Below are positions 1 through 7,445 of a DNA stretch of 10,000 bases, piece after piece. Under the pieces are notes generated by a model, which worked only from the letters and a program-made list of their open reading frames with translations, was not told where the DNA came from and did not search any database. How positions within the stretch are numbered: the first letter of the stretch is position 1; each line of letters opens with the position of its first letter. Source of the stretch: Chrysomallon squamiferum (lineage: Eukaryota > Mollusca > Gastropoda > Neomphalida > Peltospiridae); the NCBI GenBank assembly GCA_012295275.1, contig CM022672.1, positions 31,704,894-31,714,893 of the forward strand, read 5' to 3'. Made by a program: the position numbers and the translations under genes.

Positions 1-835
1 AACAACATCTTCAATGATGCTGAAATATGAAACACAGAGATTTAAACAACTTTATGAAATATGAAACACTATCAACTTTATGAAATATGAACACAGTGAT
101 GTAAACAACACCTTCAACATTACTGAAATATAAAACACAGTGATATAAACATCTTCAACATTACTGAAATATAAAACACAGTGATATAAACATCTTCAAC
201 ATTACTGAAATATAAAACACAGTGATGTAAACATCTTCAACATTACTGAAATATGAAACACAGTGATGTAAACATCTTCAACATTACTGAAATATGAAAC
301 ACAGTGATGTAAACATCTTCAACATTACTGAAATATGAAACACAGTGATGTAAACATCATCTTCAACGTTACTGAAATATGAAACACAGTGATGTAAACA
401 TCTTCAACGTTACTGAAATATGAAACACAGTGATGTAAACATCTTCAACATTACTGAAATATGAAACACAGTGATGTAAACATCTTCAACATTACTGAAA
501 TATGAAACACAGTGATGTAAACATCTTCAACATTACTGAAATATGAAACACAGTGATGTAAACATCTTCAACATTACTGAAATATAAAACACAGTGATGT
601 AAACATCATCTTCAACGTTACTGAAATATGAAACACAGTGATGTAAACATCATCTTCAACGTTACTGAAATATGAAACACAGTGACGTAAACATCTTCAA
701 CGTTACTGAAATATAAAACACAGTGATATAAACATCTTCAACATTATTGAAATATGAAACACAGTAATGTAAACAACATCTTTGATGTTATGAATATGAA
801 ACACAAAGATGTAAACAATATCTTCATAGATGAAA
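1..835. repeat. 41-bp tandem minisatellite (about 18 or more units)
   Basis: A unit containing CTTCAACATTACTGAAATAT and then GAAACACAGTGATGTAAACA recurs every 41 bases (for example CAGTGATG at 261 and 302). Some units are 44 bases because CAT is duplicated (343 to 387). Recurring variants are CATTACTG/CGTTACTG and ATATGAAA/ATATAAAA. Units at both ends (1-90 and 780-835) are degenerate while the middle is nearly uniform, as expected when unequal exchange homogenises the centre. It lies in the intron downstream of exon 1618-1706, and the array may begin before position 1. The period is not a multiple of three, so no coding repeat is implied. Confidence 0.95.
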
Positions 836-1346
836 CATTAAAAATATTGATTAAAAAAGAAATTAAATGAACAGAAACATAACAGTCTCCATTGCATTGA
901 CCTTGTGTGGGCGTGACTATATATGCAAATGATAAATTTAATTTGTTTTAGAGTATGAAGAAATAGTTTTTTACATTTATTATTTTTAAACTGTACTTAT
1001 ATGCTTCATTTTTAATTGAGGTTTACATGTCTGTGTTTTATATTTCACTGAGGGAGAAATGAAATAAAAAAATAAAAAAATTATAATAAAAATTAATACC
1101 AGCAAACAACAATAAAAATAAAATTCCATTCAACATAACAATTATATAATTTGGATTTGGACAATTCATTTAACTAAAGGTATCGTGTAAATATGATTGT
1201 TTTTGGAACCAAGAGTTAATTTAAATTTGTTTTGTGATATATTGTAGATTACATCTGAGGATTAAAAAGTAAAATTCAGATACTTTCAAAGAGCAAAGAG
1301 TCTACATTTCTATTTTAAAAATAGTGTTTAACATTATCAAAAAGAT
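836..1346. other. Intron, AT-rich, no exon seen
   Basis: I find no lipocalin-like exon or open coding stretch here. The only structured item is a diverged inverted minisatellite unit at 1021-1047. A-rich runs occupy about 1063-1125. Confidence 0.6.
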
Positions 1347-1604
1347 CAAATAAATAATAAATAAATAAAAATATAAATAAATAAATAAATAAATAAATAA
1401 GTAAGTAAATAAATAAATAAAATAAAATAAATAATACATAAATAAGTAAATAAACAAACAAACAAATAAATAAATAAATGAACAATCAAAAACACATAAA
1501 TAAACAAATAGATAAACACTTAAATAAATAGACAAACAAATAAATAAACAAATAGATAAACACTTAAATAAATAAACAAACAAGTAAATAAATAAATGAA
1601 CAAA
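1347..1604. repeat. (AAAT)n / (AAAC)n array
   Basis: Imperfect AAAT tetranucleotides mixed with AAAC and AAGT. Within it, a segment containing AATAGATAAACACTTAAATA occurs twice 44 bases apart (about 1505 and 1549), a secondary tandem duplication. It ends about 14 bases from the donor of exon 1618-1706. Confidence 0.9.
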
Positions 1605-1617
1605 TAGTAGTATATAC

Positions 1618-1706
1618 CTTTGTTTGTTAAATGGATATAATTTCCAGCTCTCTCTGTCATCTCAAAGTAATTACTTTCTGTCGGCAAACACTCGTCTGTG
1701 ACGTCA
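1618..1706 (-). CDS. Exon 12: Cys-x-Pro strand exon, lipocalin repeat C (last exon in window)
   Basis: Acceptor CATTTCAG and donor GTATAT bound 89 bp (phase 2 to 1). The protein runs DVTDECLPTESNYFEM then TERAGNYIHLTNKG. CLP and a GNY strand correspond to CKP and GEY in exon 5258-5352, but the exon is two codons shorter. A phase-1 exit predicts that the next exon is a TDY-type exon of about 205 bp. None is visible down to position 1, so the gene continues beyond the window. An A/T tetranucleotide array starts about 14 bases past the donor. Confidence 0.85.
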
Positions 1707-1881
1707 CTGAAATGGGAACATTAATTAATAAATGTCTTATTTTACTGAAAATGTTTTACTTTTTCACTAATTTGTAAGAGAAGTATGTAATACAAGAAAT
1801 AATTACAAAGATTAATTTCCACTGTAATAAAAATAATCACTTTTCTTTCTTTTTATTTTAATTGACATTGATAATACTTTT

Positions 1882-2105
1882 TGTATGTACATAAATATGT
1901 GTATGTATGTATGTGTGTATGTATGTATGTATGTATGAGTGTATGTATGTCTGTATGTATGAGAATATATATTTATGTATGTTTGTATCTGGTTGTGTAT
2001 GTATTTGTGTGTGTGTGTGTGTATGTTTGTGTGTGTGTGTTTTCTATGTATGTAGTATGTATGTATGTGTATGTATGTGTTGTTGTTGTTGTTGGTGTTG
2101 CTGCA
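1882..2105. repeat. (TATG)n / (TG)n array with a TTG tail
   Basis: Mixed GTAT tetramers and GT dimers from about 1882 to 2076 are followed by five or more GTT triplets to 2105. It lies in the intron between exons 2180-2304 and 1618-1706, about 75 bases downstream of the donor. Open frames across it in both strands are low-complexity artefacts. Confidence 0.9.
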
Positions 2106-2179
2106 GTATGAATACATCTACATATGTATACAAGTGTATTTATAATGTATTAAATTATATTTAACAAATATTTGTTTAC

Positions 2180-2304
2180 TTGAATCGTGACTGCAGTAAC
2201 ACAAGATTTGATCCATGTTTTGCTATGTCTATTGGACCCAGAATTCCTTGCTGATGATGAAAAGCATTTTTGTTGGCATAAATGGTGTACCATTTTCCTG
2301 AAAA
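2180..2304 (-). CDS. Exon 11: GxW exon of lipocalin repeat C
   Basis: The exon is 125 bp (phase 0 to 2), the same length as exon 6248-6372. It begins FSGKWYTIYANKN, contains GILGPIDIAKHGSN, and ends LLQSRFN across the junction. Two acceptor AGs lie seven bases apart on the sense strand. Phase fit with exon 2710-2774 selects the upstream one, so the exon starts with TTTTCAGG. The nearer AG would shift the frame. The donor is GTAAAC, directly followed by an in-frame stop if unspliced. GKWYTIY is lipocalin motif 1, and the GP motif matches both sister exons. Confidence 0.9.
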
Positions 2305-2349
2305 CTGAAAAATTGAAAAGTTTTTTTAATATTCATTTCTAAAAATACT

Positions 2350-2498
2350 TTATTATTATTGTTGTTGTTGTTGCTATTGTTTTAATTGAGTTACAGACAT
2401 TATTTAAGCTGCTGAAAAGATTGTTTTGCATAAAACAACAGCAACAACTATAACAGCTACAACAGAAACAGCAACAACAACAACTGTAATAATAATAA
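2350..2498. repeat. Paired (TTG)n and (CAA)n short tracts
   Basis: TTATTATTGTTGTTGTTG at about 2350-2373 and CAACAACAAC-rich sequence at about 2434-2485 are reverse complements separated by roughly 60-100 bases. They could pair in the intron RNA between exons 2710-2774 and 2180-2304. Confidence 0.6.
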
Positions 2499-2709
2499 AG
2501 ACAAAATAGTCAACACAAATGTAATACTTATGATGACAAGATTAAATATAAAATATATTTGTTAAAAACTGATTAACAGTTAAGTAAATTTATAATGATA
2601 TTTAAACAATATTTTTACAGCTGATTTAATTTTAAAAAATCCTCTATGTTAATGTTTACTATAATGTTTAGCCTAAACTGAAAATTAATAAATATAAATT
2701 TGAACATAC

Positions 2710-2774
2710 CCTAGCAAGATCAAAGTATTTCTGTACAGGTATAAACTTATTTAGGCATCCAATGACTGCAGAAC
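2710..2774 (-). CDS. Exon 10: leader exon of lipocalin repeat C (Cys...FDLAR)
   Basis: A poly-T acceptor ending TTTTCAG and the donor GTATGT bound 65 bp (phase 1 to 0). The protein reads GSAVIGCLNKF then IPVQKYFDLAR. The FDLAR ending joined to FSGKWYTIY in the next exon gives a continuous, very typical lipocalin N-terminus of leader Cys, FD and GxW. The unusually good donor and the homology to exon 7038-7096 make this call firm. It is one of only two exons here with no simple repeat near the donor. Confidence 0.85.
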
Positions 2775-3230
2775 CTGAAAAAAAAAAAACTTTTTTAGTT
2801 CATTAAAAAAGAAAGATAAAAAAGAATAATTTACATCAGGAAAGTTTTTTCAAATCTTGTTCAGTATAAAATAAAGTTTTTTTAAGAAAAATCCATCAAA
2901 CCAGAAAAAAAAAAAAAAAAATAAATAAAATAATAATTTTAAATAAATGAAATGACCTGTCTAGTTTTCTATCATAATTTTATATAATAATTACATTTAC
3001 ACAAACAAATTCAAAAAAAAAATGTTTCCATTGTCCATCTGTCTATCTAAATGTTTAATCATTTTCAGTATAAATCTGTGAAATCTAATTTTATCTAATA
3101 ATTAAGTTTTCGATTTCAAATTTAAAAAAAATGTTTATTTCATTACCTACATGAATGTTTAATCAGTAGTACACTGATGTTAACTAATAAATTAAAATAT
3201 TGACTTTGTTAAACTAATCATTCTGCCAAA

Positions 3231-3390
3231 TAGTAGAAGTAGTAGTAATAGTAACAGTAGCAGTAATAGTAGTAGCAGTAGTAGTAGTAGTAATATCAGT
3301 AGTAGTAGTAGCAGTAATAGTAGTAAAACCAGTAGCAGTAGTAGTAGTAGTAATAGTAGTAGTAGTAGTTGTAGCAGTAGCAGCAGCAGT
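3231..3390. repeat. (TAG)n / (CAG)n trinucleotide array
   Basis: Imperfect AGT triplets interspersed with AAT and CAG cover about 160 bases within the 1,059-bp intron between exons 3834-3896 and 2710-2774. Poly-Leu or poly-Thr reading frames across it are artefacts. The rest of this intron (2775-3230) holds A-runs and no recognisable element. Confidence 0.9.
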
Positions 3391-3524
3391 GTTAATGTCA
3401 TCTACTGATTCTAAAACTGGTGAAATTAGATATGAATTTTTTTTACAAAAAGCATCACCGAATTTTAGCAAGCTTAAAGGTATATGAAACTGAAACAGTT
3501 TAAGAATCATAAAGTTGTACAGCA

Positions 3525-3822
3525 TTAATAAATAAAATGTGAATGAATAAAAATGAATGAATGTGTGAATGAATAAATTAATGAATAAATGAACGAATAA
3601 TAAATGAATAATGAATTAATGAGTGAATAAATGATTTAATGAATAAATAAATGAATGAATGAATGAACAAATTAATTAATGAAAAAATAAATGAATGAAT
3701 AAATTAATGAATAAATAAATAATGAATGAATGAATGAATGAATGTGTGAATGAACGAATAAATGAATGAATAAATGAATGAGTGAATAAATGAACTAATG
3801 AATAAATGAGTGAATTAATTAG
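3525..3822. repeat. (AATG)n / (AATA)n tetranucleotide array
   Basis: About 300 bases of AATG and AATA tetramers, with rare AACG and TTAA variants, run almost to the donor of exon 3834-3896. Confidence 0.92.
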
Positions 3823-3833
3823 TTAAAAACTAC

Positions 3834-3896
3834 CTTGAGTAATTAAATGACCAAGGGACGCAGGTAAAACGTAATCGTCTGAGACTGGACACAAGT
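3834..3896 (-). CDS. Exon 9: short Cys exon closing lipocalin repeat B
   Basis: Acceptor AATTTCAG and donor GTAGTT bound 63 bp (21 codons, phase 1 to 1). With junction residues it reads DLCPVSDDYVLPAS then LGHLITQG. It corresponds to the 48-bp exon 7446-7493 in order, phases and the C-x-V motif, but is 15 bp longer, so the inter-domain linker varies in length. The donor begins within about 12 bases of the end of a 300-bp (AATG/AATA)n array. Like its counterpart it is a symmetric exon whose omission would keep the frame. Confidence 0.8.
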
Positions 3897-3934
3897 CTGA
3901 AATTAGAAACATTTTAATTAACTTTCATCTCGAC

Positions 3935-4045
3935 ATCTTGAACACCCTGGCTCAGGTGTCACAAAATCTCTGTCAGTCCACTGTCAGGGTTTGATCCGAC
4001 AGCCAGCCAAGTCTTGTGAGGATATTCAACCGCTTAGCTATGTAC
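3935..4045 (-). mobile_element. tRNA-like SINE remnant with A and B boxes (candidate)
   Basis: On the minus strand TAGCTAAGCGGTT (4040-4028) fits the Pol III A box (TRGCNNAGY). GGATCAAACCC (3997-3987) contains GATCAAACC, which fits the B box (GWTCRANNC). The boxes are about 30 bases apart, close to the spacing in tRNA genes. CTGTC and GACAG flank the B box and can pair like a T arm. The block is more GC-rich than the intron around it. A full cloverleaf is not evident, so this is a tRNA-derived SINE or pseudogene rather than a working tRNA. The outer limits are estimates. Confidence 0.55.
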
Positions 4046-4176
4046 GATTTTTCTTCTGTTATATTAACAAAAATTATCAACTGCTATAAGTAGTAGTAAA
4101 AAGGTGTGTGTGTGGGGGTAATTAAATAAATTCAGTTAACACCTAGATAACTTTCCTTTAATTCAACCATCAGTTT

Positions 4177-4401
4177 ATCCTTCCTTCTATTCATTCATCC
4201 ATTCATCCATTTATTCTTCCTTCCACCCATCATCTATATAATCCAATGCATCTAATTCGTCCTTCCGACCATCTGTACATCCATCCATTCATTCATCCTT
4301 CTGTCCATTCATCTATTCACCACCCATTCCTCTGTCCACATCCCTGTTCATTCATCCTTCCATCCATCCATCCATTATCCATTCTGTCTATCCATCCACC
4401 T
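4177..4401. repeat. (CATC)n / (CATT)n tetranucleotide array
   Basis: Imperfect CATC and CATT tetramers over about 225 bases, on the donor side of exon 4423-4626 and ending about 20 bases from it. Confidence 0.9.
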
Positions 4402-4422
4402 GTGTAATTCAGTTAAGCTCAC

Positions 4423-4626
4423 CTTCGGTGATGTTGTGCATGGCGTGGTGGTCAGTGCAGGTGTCAGTGATGTGCTGTAGTAACCGGTCAAGCTGTAGTT
4501 TACTTTTATCTCTTGACCGCGAGTGGATCTCCACCACCTTGTCCTGGCAGAACCCATCGTCTGTTGCTAGGTAACATATCATGGTGACCGCTACCTGGTA
4601 ATCAGTGTAGATTACCTTAAACACAC
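4423..4626 (-). CDS. Exon 8: TDY motif 2/3 exon, lipocalin repeat B
   Basis: Acceptor TTGTACAG and donor GTGAGC bound 204 bp (68 codons, phase 1 to 1). The protein begins GVFKVIYTDYQVAVTMICY, followed by DDGFCQDKVVEIHSRSRD, then a helix LQLDRLLQHITDTC, and ends HAMHNITEG. TDY is the classical lipocalin motif 2, and the Arg in HSRSRD sits at motif 3, just before the C-terminal helix. Three Cys align with the three in exon 8540-8752. N-I-T is a glycosylation sequon. This exon is clearly more GC-rich than the introns around it, as expected for constrained coding sequence. Confidence 0.92.
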
Positions 4627-4640
4627 CTGTACAATTCATG

Positions 4641-4668
4641 AAAAAAAAAAAAATATATATATATATAA
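4641..4668. repeat. A-run and (TA)n
   Basis: Thirteen or so A residues followed by TA dinucleotides. On the sense strand it reads (TA)n then a T-run and sits just upstream of the acceptor of exon 4423-4626, so it probably serves as its polypyrimidine tract. Confidence 0.7.
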
Positions 4669-5109
4669 ATTAATAATATCACATTTAATACATATTTTCT
4701 TTCTCAAAAGGAAGCCATTGTGAATGTTCTGTAATAGATTATAAAACATATGTGGATAACATACCTGTATAGATTAATATTAAATGTATAGATAATAATA
4801 TCTGCAAAGATTGTTTTACCTGAATTATACTACAAAATTTGCTCGTGAAATAAAGTTTATTTACCAAAACCATTTGAAACTTTGAGGATAATACTAGTTC
4901 ATCTGTTGAAAACAAAAAGAAATTTGATGTACGTATGTGCGTAGATATCACATACAAACATAGATAGATAGATATTTTGGATAAGCAATCATAAAACTTT
5001 GGAATAAACGACATAACGAAAGAGAGAAAAATCTAAATTTTATGCTGTTTCCTAAAAAAAGAAATAAACAGATGGTATTCTGAACTGATACAGAGAGAGA
5101 GAGAGACAT
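4669..5109. other. Intron sequence, no gene; small GATA and GA tracts
   Basis: AT-rich intron between exons 5258-5352 and 4423-4626. Only a short GATA tract (about 4962-4974) and a GA tract (about 5092-5106) stand out. Minus-strand open frames here show no recognisable domain. Confidence 0.6.
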
Positions 5110-5284
5110 CTACACTGAGTTTTAAAACTAACTCTGATACTGAATCAACAGTAAAACTGTAATTGAAAACACTGAGTTTTAAAACAAACTCACCTGATAC
5201 TGAATCAACAGTAAAAAAACTGATACACATCTACACTGAGTTTTAAAACAAACTCACCTGATACTGAATCAACAGTAAAACTGT
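5110..5284. repeat. Threefold tandem duplication spanning an exon end and donor
   Basis: The segment from ACACTGAGTTTTAAAAC to TGATACTGAATCAACAGTAAAA occurs three times. Its TGATAC landmark sits at 5135, 5195 and 5259, giving steps of 60 and 64 bases. The third copy contains the last 27 coding bases of exon 5258-5352 and its donor. The middle copy keeps CTCACCTGATAC (a donor on the minus strand). The first copy lacks three bases there (CTCTGATAC), which removes the GT. Confidence 0.9.
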
Positions 5285-5352
5285 ATTCACCAGAACCTGA
5301 GAGTTGTCTCAAGTAAACAGCCTCTGCAGGTTTACAAAAGTCTCTGCCTCCT
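5258..5352 (-). CDS. Exon 7: Cys-x-Pro strand exon, lipocalin repeat B
   Basis: Acceptor GTTTCAG and donor GTGAGT bound 95 bp (phase 2 to 1). The protein runs GGRDFCKPAEAVYLRQ then LSGSGEYSFTVDSVSG. CKP and the following strand match exon 9230-9324, which has the same length. The final 27 coding bases and the donor belong to a segment present three times in tandem (5110-5284). The next copy downstream keeps an intact donor, and the outer copy has lost it through a 3-base deletion. Using the copied donor would add 64 bp and bring in a TGA, so the inner donor is the productive one. Confidence 0.88.
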
Positions 5353-5457
5353 CTGAAACACAAACACAAACACTCTTCATCTTAAAAAACAAACACATAT
5401 ACAAACACACATTTAATTTTGGATTCTTCAAAATTTGGCAAAACACTTAAACTATAC

Positions 5458-5764
5458 ACGTGATGTAGTTCTCATGATAAGTGCTGTCGTCCTACATTCA
5501 TTTTTCTTATATATTTCTGTAGATTACTCATGTGTAGACTGACAAACTGTACTGATTTACTACATGAATAAAATGATGAGCCTCTCTAGAGCTGCTTTTC
5601 CTGTGTAGATTATAAAACTGCATAATCAGGTATCTCTGTAGATTAAATACCTGTACAATTAACACCTATAGATATTACATTCTGCAGCAGATTATAATTA
5701 AATATAGATTAAATTATGTCATTGTCAATATATATATATACTTTATATAGATTGTGTAGTACAG
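5458..5764. other. Intron segment with scattered TGTAGATTA-like motifs
   Basis: TGTAGATTA or near copies occur at about 5518, 5533, 5604 and 5637, with looser ATAGATTA forms at about 5702 and 5748 and relatives at 4610 and 4735. No gene is visible. This is probably a decayed repeat. Confidence 0.35.
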
Positions 5765-6025
5765 GTGATATTTTTATATGTAGGTAATATGCCATTTAGC
5801 ACCAAAAATTTTAAGAAAAATGCTAAAAATTTAAACTCTGTTTCCAATGATCTGCCAAGCATTTCTGAAATAGATGGCAGGAACTGTCATAACTGGTACA
5901 AGTTAAAAAGGGATGGTACAGAAAAATGTTCAGGGTTCAACAAGTACTTTGAACAACGTTCAAATCACCTGTTTGTCAAAAATACTCCTATAAATAATTG
6001 CATCAAAAATGCATTAACACTTTAA
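5765..6025 (+). CDS. Unrecognised plus-strand ORF inside an intron (86 aa, doubtful)
   Basis: This 86-residue ORF lies antisense within the intron between exons 6248-6372 and 5258-5352. I do not recognise it. Unlike other open frames here it is not low-complexity: the middle holds GRNCHNWYKLKRDGTEKCSG, with two Cys, Trp, aromatic and basic residues, and the rest is Asn- and Lys-rich. No transmembrane or signal segment is evident beyond a short hydrophobic start. TATGTAG precedes codon 6 and could be a splice acceptor, which would make this a terminal exon with the ATG outside. AATAAA follows the stop by about 25 bases. It could be a nested gene's last exon, a transposon or processed-pseudogene fragment, or chance. 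Confidence 0.3.
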   Translation: MIFLYVGNMPFSTKNFKKNAKNLNSVSNDLPSISEIDGRNCHNWYKLKRDGTEKCSGFNKYFEQRSNHLFVKNTPINNCIKNALTL

Positions 6026-6050
6026 ACAAGTTTATTTTTACTAGCAATTA

Positions 6051-6056
6051 AATAAA
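6051..6056 (+). promoter_or_regulatory. AATAAA poly(A) signal candidate
   Basis: A canonical hexamer 26 bases after the stop of the plus-strand ORF. AATAAA is frequent by chance in this AT-rich sequence, so it counts only together with the ORF. Confidence 0.25.
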
Positions 6057-6144
6057 ATGAAAGCGTCTGTTTAATTTGTTATACAAAACGAAGTTCACTA
6101 GATAGACAGGTGGCTGATGTTGCTGCTGCTGTTGTTGTAGTAAT

Positions 6145-6178
6145 CTGTAAGGGACGTCAGGCCCACCATCTCTTACAG
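6145..6178. repeat. Perfect-class hairpin, 10-bp stem with a 14-base loop
   Basis: CTGTAAGGGA (6145-6154) pairs with TCTCTTACAG (6169-6178) at all ten positions, counting one G-T wobble. It lies in a block (about 6085-6200) that is more GC-rich than its surroundings and has CTG/TTG triplets on one side (6119-6139). It may be part of a decayed interspersed repeat. A long minus-strand frame across this block, with a Gln run, has no splice support. Confidence 0.6.
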
Positions 6179-6208
6179 CATGTAGCAAGACTTCTGGTTT
6201 CACATTAA

Positions 6209-6239
6209 TAAAAAAAAATAAAAAAAATAAATAAATATT
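6209..6239. repeat. A-rich AAAT tract beside the exon 6248-6372 donor
   Basis: A-runs and AAAT units. On the sense strand they form a T-rich tract a few bases after the donor. Confidence 0.6.
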
Positions 6240-6247
6240 ATACAGAC

Positions 6248-6372
6248 TTTGATTTGCTCTTGATGAGGATGGAGTCATTGTTTCTGGTGACAACCTGCCA
6301 TGGACCAAACACAAACATCCCATCACCAGCTGACTTGTCACTCGAGTACAGCGTGTACCATTGTCCGTCCAT
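6248..6372 (-). CDS. Exon 6: GxW exon of lipocalin repeat B
   Basis: Acceptor ATTACAG and donor GTCTGT bound 125 bp (phase 0 to 2). The translation starts MDGQWYTLYSSDKS, contains MFVFGPWQVVTRNNDS, and ends ILIKSKSK across the junction. GQWYTLY is lipocalin motif 1 (G-x-W). The length is identical to exon 2180-2304. I chose GTCTGT because phase 2 matches the next acceptor. A GTATAA four bases downstream would leave phase 0 and fail the join. The ATG at the first codon is internal, not a start: phase-0 splicing from exon 7038-7096 continues the reading frame. An N-D-S sequon is present. Confidence 0.88.
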
Positions 6373-6789
6373 CTGTAATAATGTTTTTTTTTACAGATAT
6401 ACAAACAGATAATATATTTCTTTTTTTCTTTTAAAATGCATACAGACACACAAAGATATACTGATATACAGATGTACACTGTAACATAATTGTAATTAAC
6501 ATACATGTAATAATGTGGATTTGAATTTTTCACACAGATTATAGATTTCTTTTAAATGCATACAGACACACAGACATCCAATATGATATATATCTTCTTT
6601 AACTGCCTAGACACAGCTACATATGTACGGATTACATAGAATACCATGTTGAATATAATTTAGAAACACAGAAACACAGACAGACACACAGACTAACACC
6701 TACACACACACACACACACACACTTTGTGTAAAGAAAATTAAAAAAAAGAAGTAAATACAGACTCATAAAATACTATCATCAACACTTT

Positions 6790-6790
<1 letters not shown>
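6373..6790. other. Intron between exons 7038-7096 and 6248-6372, with a (CA)n tract
   Basis: AT-rich sequence with a near-duplicated phrase containing TTTTAAATGCATACAGACACA (about 6430 and 6550, 120 bases apart) and a (CA)11 tract at 6702-6723. No exon or gene is visible. Confidence 0.6.
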
Positions 6791-6820
<30 letters not shown>

Positions 6821-6921
6821 GACAGAGAGAGAGACAAACAGAGAGAGAGAGAGAGAGAGACAGAGCAAGAGAGAGAGACAGAGGCAGAAAGAGAGACAGA
6901 GAGAGAGAGACAGAGAGAGAT

Positions 6922-6986
<65 letters not shown>

Positions 6987-7023
6987 CAGAGAGAGAGACA
7001 TGGGGAGAGATCAGAGAGAGAGA
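6791..7023. repeat. Long (GA)n / (GACA)n purine tract
   Basis: About 230 bases of GAGA with interspersed CAGA units, including an uninterrupted GA run of about 54 bases (about 6928-6981). On the gene's sense strand it is a (TC)n polypyrimidine tract starting about 14 bases after the donor of exon 7038-7096. Mirror-symmetric purine tracts of this kind can form triplex DNA. The Ser-Leu reading frame on the minus strand is an artefact. Confidence 0.92.
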
Positions 7024-7037
7024 ATAGAGATATTTAC

Positions 7038-7096
7038 CTGTTTTGGATCAAACTGTTTTTGTGGCAGAATATGTTTTATCTGACAGCCAACATTGT
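7038..7096 (-). CDS. Exon 5: leader exon of lipocalin repeat B (Cys...FD)
   Basis: Acceptor GTATCAG and donor GTAAAT bound 59 bp, entering in phase 1 and leaving in phase 0. With the junction codon it reads DNVGCQIKHILPQKQFDPKQ. The paralogous exon 2710-2774 reads GSAVIGCLNKF then IPVQKYFDLAR, sharing GC, a hydrophobic pair, P-x-Q-K and FD. In lipocalins this N-terminal segment precedes the GxW strand, and its Cys commonly pairs with a Cys in the later barrel. The donor lies only about 14 bases before a very long (TC)n tract on the sense strand. Confidence 0.8.
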
Positions 7097-7445
7097 CTGA
7101 TACGGACCAACAAAAAAAATAAAGTTTTTATTAATCAACAAACATTTTGAGAATTTTCTAAAACATTTATATTAAATAAATACATGATTTAAATCTTAGT
7201 AATTAGCAAAAACAAAATTTAACAAATGAAACTAATACTGCACATAAAGACACTTCTTATTAATGATTAGATAATTCTGTTAGACATGTTAACAAATTCA
7301 AAGAACCTGATAAATAACTTATATTAAAATAATAAGTAAACAAGAGCATATAAATAGATGAATAAATAGATGAATGACTATGTAAACAAATTAATGAATA
7401 AATAAGTAAGTAAACAAATAATTTTGTAATTCTGTAGACACAAAC
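7097..7445. other. Intron with a degenerate AAAT/AATG tract
   Basis: The 349-bp intron between exons 7446-7493 and 7038-7096. Degenerate AAATAGATGAATAAATAG-type sequence occupies about 7331-7423, roughly 25 bases from the donor. Nothing else is seen. Confidence 0.6.

Noticed and set aside
1-835. CRISPR-like regular array
   Set aside because: Units abut with no unique spacers, the period is 41 bases, and the context is eukaryotic intron. It is a minisatellite.
836-1346. Expected TDY-type exon after exon 1618-1706
   Set aside because: I looked on the minus strand for a phase-1 exon of about 205 bp with a TDY-like motif and cysteines and found none, so it probably lies beyond position 1.
1302-1583. 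93-codon minus-strand frame rich in Tyr, Leu and Phe
   Set aside because: It is the translation of the (AAAT)n array, with no domain and no link to the exon chain.
1812-2164. Overlapping plus and minus frames over the TATG/TG array
   Set aside because: Cys/Val/Tyr or His/Thr products in several frames at once are typical of simple repeats.
2297-2304. Nearer acceptor AG for exon 2180-2304
   Set aside because: Starting at GAAAATGG would break the frame from exon 2710-2774. The upstream AG restores FSGKWY.
3192-3525. Poly-Leu and poly-Thr frames
   Set aside because: They are translations of the TAG/CAG triplet array, not supported by splice sites or homology.
6243-6247. Alternative donor GTATAA for exon 6248-6372
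   Set aside because: It would end the exon in phase 0, which does not match the phase-2 acceptor of the next exon or the 125-bp paralogue.
6048-6533. 161-codon minus-strand frame with a Gln run, covering exon 6248-6372 in another frame
   Set aside because: The real exon uses a different frame that matches the lipocalin motifs and phases. This frame reads through the acceptor and A-rich intron.
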